From assembly GCA_028719205.1 (NCBI GenBank), contig JAQUKH010000054.1, forward strand, positions 1 to 8,248: a DNA stretch of 8,248 nucleotides. Direction: 5' to 3'. The notes under the pieces are model-generated. The model was not told the origin of the DNA, ran no database searches, and saw only the letters and a program-made list of their open reading frames with translations. Source of the DNA: a bacterium (GTDB taxonomy: Bacteria; JACRDZ01; JAQUKH01). A program made the position numbers and the translations under genes. Shown here piece after piece: positions 6,365 through 8,248 of the stretch; positions within the stretch are counted from its first letter, which is position 1; every line of letters begins with the position of its first letter.

Positions 6365-7660
6365 ATGCATAGAAGAGTAGTAATAACAGGATTAGGTGTT
6401 ATTTCACCCTGTGGTACGGGTAAGGAAGATTTTTGGAAAAATATCAAATCAGGGAAATCAGGAATTGGAAAGATAACCCGTTTTGATACATCGGATTTTC
6501 CTACAAAAGTTGCGGGGGAGGTAAAAGATTTTGAGGCAAAATGGTATATGGATCCAAAGGCGGTATTGAGAACAGACCTTGCGACTCATTATGCTGTTAA
6601 CGCGGCTTGTATGGCAGCGGAAGACGCAGGGGTTTACCATAACGGAATAGACTCTGAAAGATTTGGTGTTTCGGTAGGAACGACATTAGGCGGTTTAATA
6701 TTCGCGTTAGAACAGCATGGTATTCTATTGGAGAAGGGTGCGGCACGAATGAATCCTTTTACCGCGTCAGCAGCGTTTCCAAACGCGACCTCAAGCCAGA
6801 TCTCCATACATTTAAAGGCTAAAGGCCCGAGTTATACCATATCCAATGCCTGCACATCCTCTTTCGACGCGATAGGTTTTGCCACATATTTGATCCGGAG
6901 CGGAATGATGGATGTTATGGTTGCTGGCGGGGCCGACGCGCCGTTATATCCAACCATTTTTAGCGCGTTTTGTCTTTCCCGTATTATGTCTCAAAGAACC
7001 GGCGGTACACCTAAACCTTTTGATATTAACAGAGACGGTATGATCTTGAGTGAAGGTGCGGGGATGCTGATCCTGGAAGATCTGGGGCATGCAATTCATC
7101 GTAATGCGAAGATCTACGGAGAAATTCTCGGATACGCGTCAGCCTGTGACGCCTATCATATGGTGGCTTATGACCCGACAGGCAACGGGGCATTTCGCGC
7201 GGTAAAAGGCGCTTTGGCGGATGCGAAAATATTACCGGATGAAATAGAGTACATTCAGGCATATGCGAACGCGACTTTAGTCAATGATATAGCTGAAACA
7301 ATAATCATTAAAAAGGTATTTGATGATTATGCTTATAAGATACCGATAACAAGCCTTAAATCGTTATTTGGCCATGTCCAGAGCGCGTCGGGCGCGATAG
7401 AACTTATCGGATCCCTGGGTGCAATGGATGATGGCGTGATCCCGCCCACTATAAATTATGAAACTCCCGATCCTGATTGTAATCTCAATTATGTTTTTAA
7501 TACTTCAAAGAAAACAAAATTCAGGCTTATGCTTGCCAATTGTTTTGGATTCGGAGGAAAGAACTCCGCGCTGGTTTTAAAGAAATTTGAAGACAGCGTT
7601 ATTTACACTATTTTCTTTGAAATGCTGAAAATACTTACCCCTGTACTTCATAATACTTAA
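6365..7660 (+). CDS. FabF-like beta-ketoacyl-[ACP] synthase with altered active site
   Basis: 431-residue thiolase-fold protein of the KAS I/II family, which condense acyl chains on the enzyme Cys with malonyl-ACP in fatty acid or polyketide synthesis. It opens with VVITGLGVISPCG (residues 5-17). The nucleophile is C163 in SNACTSS, the same number as in E. coli FabF. K332 and H337 in KSLFGH match FabF K335 and H340, and CFGFGGKN is the usual C-terminal loop. The expected NAHGTST motif reads QAYANAT: Tyr300 stands where FabF has catalytic His303, and Asn302 where it has Thr305. Condensing activity is therefore uncertain; it may be a diverged synthase or an acyltransferase. About 20 residues, hydrophobic and unlike the family, follow the normal end near KKFE. 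The start is supported by GAGGGAG six bases upstream. No acyl-carrier protein is nearby. Symbol withheld because of the substitution. Confidence 0.88.
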   Translation: MHRRVVITGLGVISPCGTGKEDFWKNIKSGKSGIGKITRFDTSDFPTKVAGEVKDFEAKWYMDPKAVLRTDLATHYAVNAACMAAEDAGVYHNGIDSERFGVSVGTTLGGLIFALEQHGILLEKGAARMNPFTASAAFPNATSSQISIHLKAKGPSYTISNACTSSFDAIGFATYLIRSGMMDVMVAGGADAPLYPTIFSAFCLSRIMSQRTGGTPKPFDINRDGMILSEGAGMLILEDLGHAIHRNAKIYGEILGYASACDAYHMVAYDPTGNGAFRAVKGALADAKILPDEIEYIQAYANATLVNDIAETIIIKKVFDDYAYKIPITSLKSLFGHVQSASGAIELIGSLGAMDDGVIPPTINYETPDPDCNLNYVFNTSKKTKFRLMLANCFGFGGKNSALVLKKFEDSVIYTIFFEMLKILTPVLHNT

Positions 7661-7673
7661 AAAAATATTTGTA

Positions 7674-7704
7674 TTGCCGATAATTAATTTAATAACCATA
7701 TAAT
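7674..7704 (+). promoter_or_regulatory. Possible sigma70-type promoter before the FadL-family gene
   Basis: A perfect TATAAT stands at 7699-7704 with TTGCCG at 7674-7679, 19 bases apart, in an AT-rich stretch that begins with seven A (7659-7665). Against it, the spacer is longer than the preferred 17 and the predicted transcript would start around the G tract or the ATG, leaving almost no leader. Spacer 7661-7715 shows no convincing terminator for the upstream gene. Confidence 0.25.
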
Positions 7705-7712
7705 GGGGGGGG
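7705..7712 (+). promoter_or_regulatory. Eight-G tract acting as ribosome binding site
   Basis: Eight consecutive G end three bases before ATG 7716 and are the only Shine-Dalgarno-like sequence there. It is a homopolymer rather than the usual GGAGG, so its length could vary by slippage in the cell or be miscounted by sequencing. A length change here would alter ribosome binding strength or spacing, not the reading frame of the protein. Confidence 0.55.
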
Positions 7713-7715
7713 TAA

Positions 7716-8248
7716 ATGAACAGGAAAATATTTTTATCAGTTGTTTTTCTTTTGGCTATCTTTGTTAATTCGATTTTTGCGGGTGGAATTGAGATCAGGG
7801 AAATCGGAGCAAAGGCAAGTTCAATGGGCGGTGCGTTCCGCGCGATAGCCGACGACGGCACTTCAGTATTTTGGAACCCTGCAGGATTAACTCAGATCAA
7901 CGGTCAAAGCGTTACTGCTGAGGCTTCTTTCGTTCAAATGAAATCAAAGATCCGCCAGAATTATTATGATTCCAATGTGATATCCGGATATAAAACTGTA
8001 AATGTTGAACAGAAAAAAGCATGGGAATTAGTGCCGACAATTGCCTATACAGGTGAGATAAATAAAGAACTGAAATACGGGCTTGGTGTTTATGTTCAGC
8101 ATGGTTTAGGGGCTGAATTTGATTTTTTTTCTGATCCTGTAAATTATCCGGATTATCCTGAATTTGACTGGAAAAGCGCGGGTAATTTTATTTCCATTCA
8201 TCCTGCCCTGGCTAAACAGATAAATGAACGTGTAAGTGTAGGTATTGG
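7716..8248 (+). CDS. FadL/OMPP1-family outer-membrane transport protein, 3'-truncated by window edge
   Basis: An open frame runs from ATG 7716 to the last base (177 full codons, no stop). The N-terminus MNRKIFLSVVFLLAIFVNSIFA is a signal peptide: basic N-region, hydrophobic core, likely cleavage after A22. The mature protein begins with IREIGAKASSMGGAFRAIAD (27-46) and VFWNPAGL (51-58), the hallmark N-terminal segment of FadL/TodX/OMPP1 proteins, whose beta-barrels move long-chain fatty acids or other hydrophobic molecules across the outer membrane. Alternating strand-like segments such as KYGLGVYVQHGLG follow. The C-terminal barrel strands lie outside the window. The substrate cannot be told; some FadL relatives carry aromatic compounds. 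It starts 55 bases after the ketoacyl synthase gene, in the same direction, and may have its own promoter. This gene is the main evidence for an outer membrane. Confidence 0.88.
   Translation, partial: MNRKIFLSVVFLLAIFVNSIFAGGIEIREIGAKASSMGGAFRAIADDGTSVFWNPAGLTQINGQSVTAEASFVQMKSKIRQNYYDSNVISGYKTVNVEQKKAWELVPTIAYTGEINKELKYGLGVYVQHGLGAEFDFFSDPVNYPDYPEFDWKSAGNFISIHPALAKQINERVSVGI

Noticed and set aside
7703-7763. Short open frame from ATG 7703 overlapping the G tract
   Set aside because: It has no ribosome binding site of its own, is out of frame with the FadL-like gene and gives a short peptide with no features.
7577-7861. Minus-strand open frame of 94 codons spanning the fabF-like/FadL-like junction
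   Set aside because: It lies opposite two well-supported genes and the AT-rich spacer, and its product shows no recognisable motif.

Overview
This window is a dense, single-strand run of housekeeping genes: eight coding regions, all on the + strand. The first is cut by the left edge and the last by the right edge. Base composition looks moderate (AT-leaning by eye, many AAA/ATA codons mixed with GCG and CGC). The last gene encodes a FadL-type outer-membrane protein with a signal peptide, so the cell is probably diderm. The gene set would fit an uncultivated lineage such as Omnitrophota or another PVC/Deltaproteobacteria-like diderm. That placement is an impression from gene content and order, and no marker in the window proves it.

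Layout: 2-610 is the C-terminal part of L-aspartate dehydrogenase (NAD biosynthesis). 633-3287 is an 884-residue DHH phosphoesterase / CBS-pair / class II tRNA nucleotidyltransferase fusion. It is joined by an ATGA overlap to a small M50 site-2-type membrane metalloprotease (3284-3940). Ten bases later trpS begins (3951-4931). A 60-base gap with a short degenerate tandem repeat follows, then scpA (4992-5726). scpB (5728-6309) starts one base after the scpA stop. A 55-base gap with a small AT-rich inverted repeat leads to a FabF-like beta-ketoacyl synthase (6365-7660). After another 55 bases, ending in a run of eight G at the ribosome binding site, the FadL-family gene runs off the right end (7716-8248).

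Functionally, the central block links tRNA 3'-end maturation (the A-adding-type fusion), tRNA charging (TrpS), membrane proteolysis and chromosome condensation (ScpA/ScpB, partners of an SMC that is not in the window). The spacing suggests that 633-3940, and probably through 6309, is one transcription unit. The flanks concern NAD synthesis on the left and fatty-acyl chemistry or hydrophobic-molecule transport on the right.

I see no phage, transposon, CRISPR, defence system, tRNA or rRNA. The signals most worth a second look are a ketoacyl synthase that keeps its catalytic Cys but has Tyr at the first catalytic His, a TrpRS carrying the four-Cys [4Fe-4S] motif described in Thermotoga maritima TrpRS, the triple-domain A-adding fusion, and the G8 tract in the FadL-like gene's ribosome binding site.
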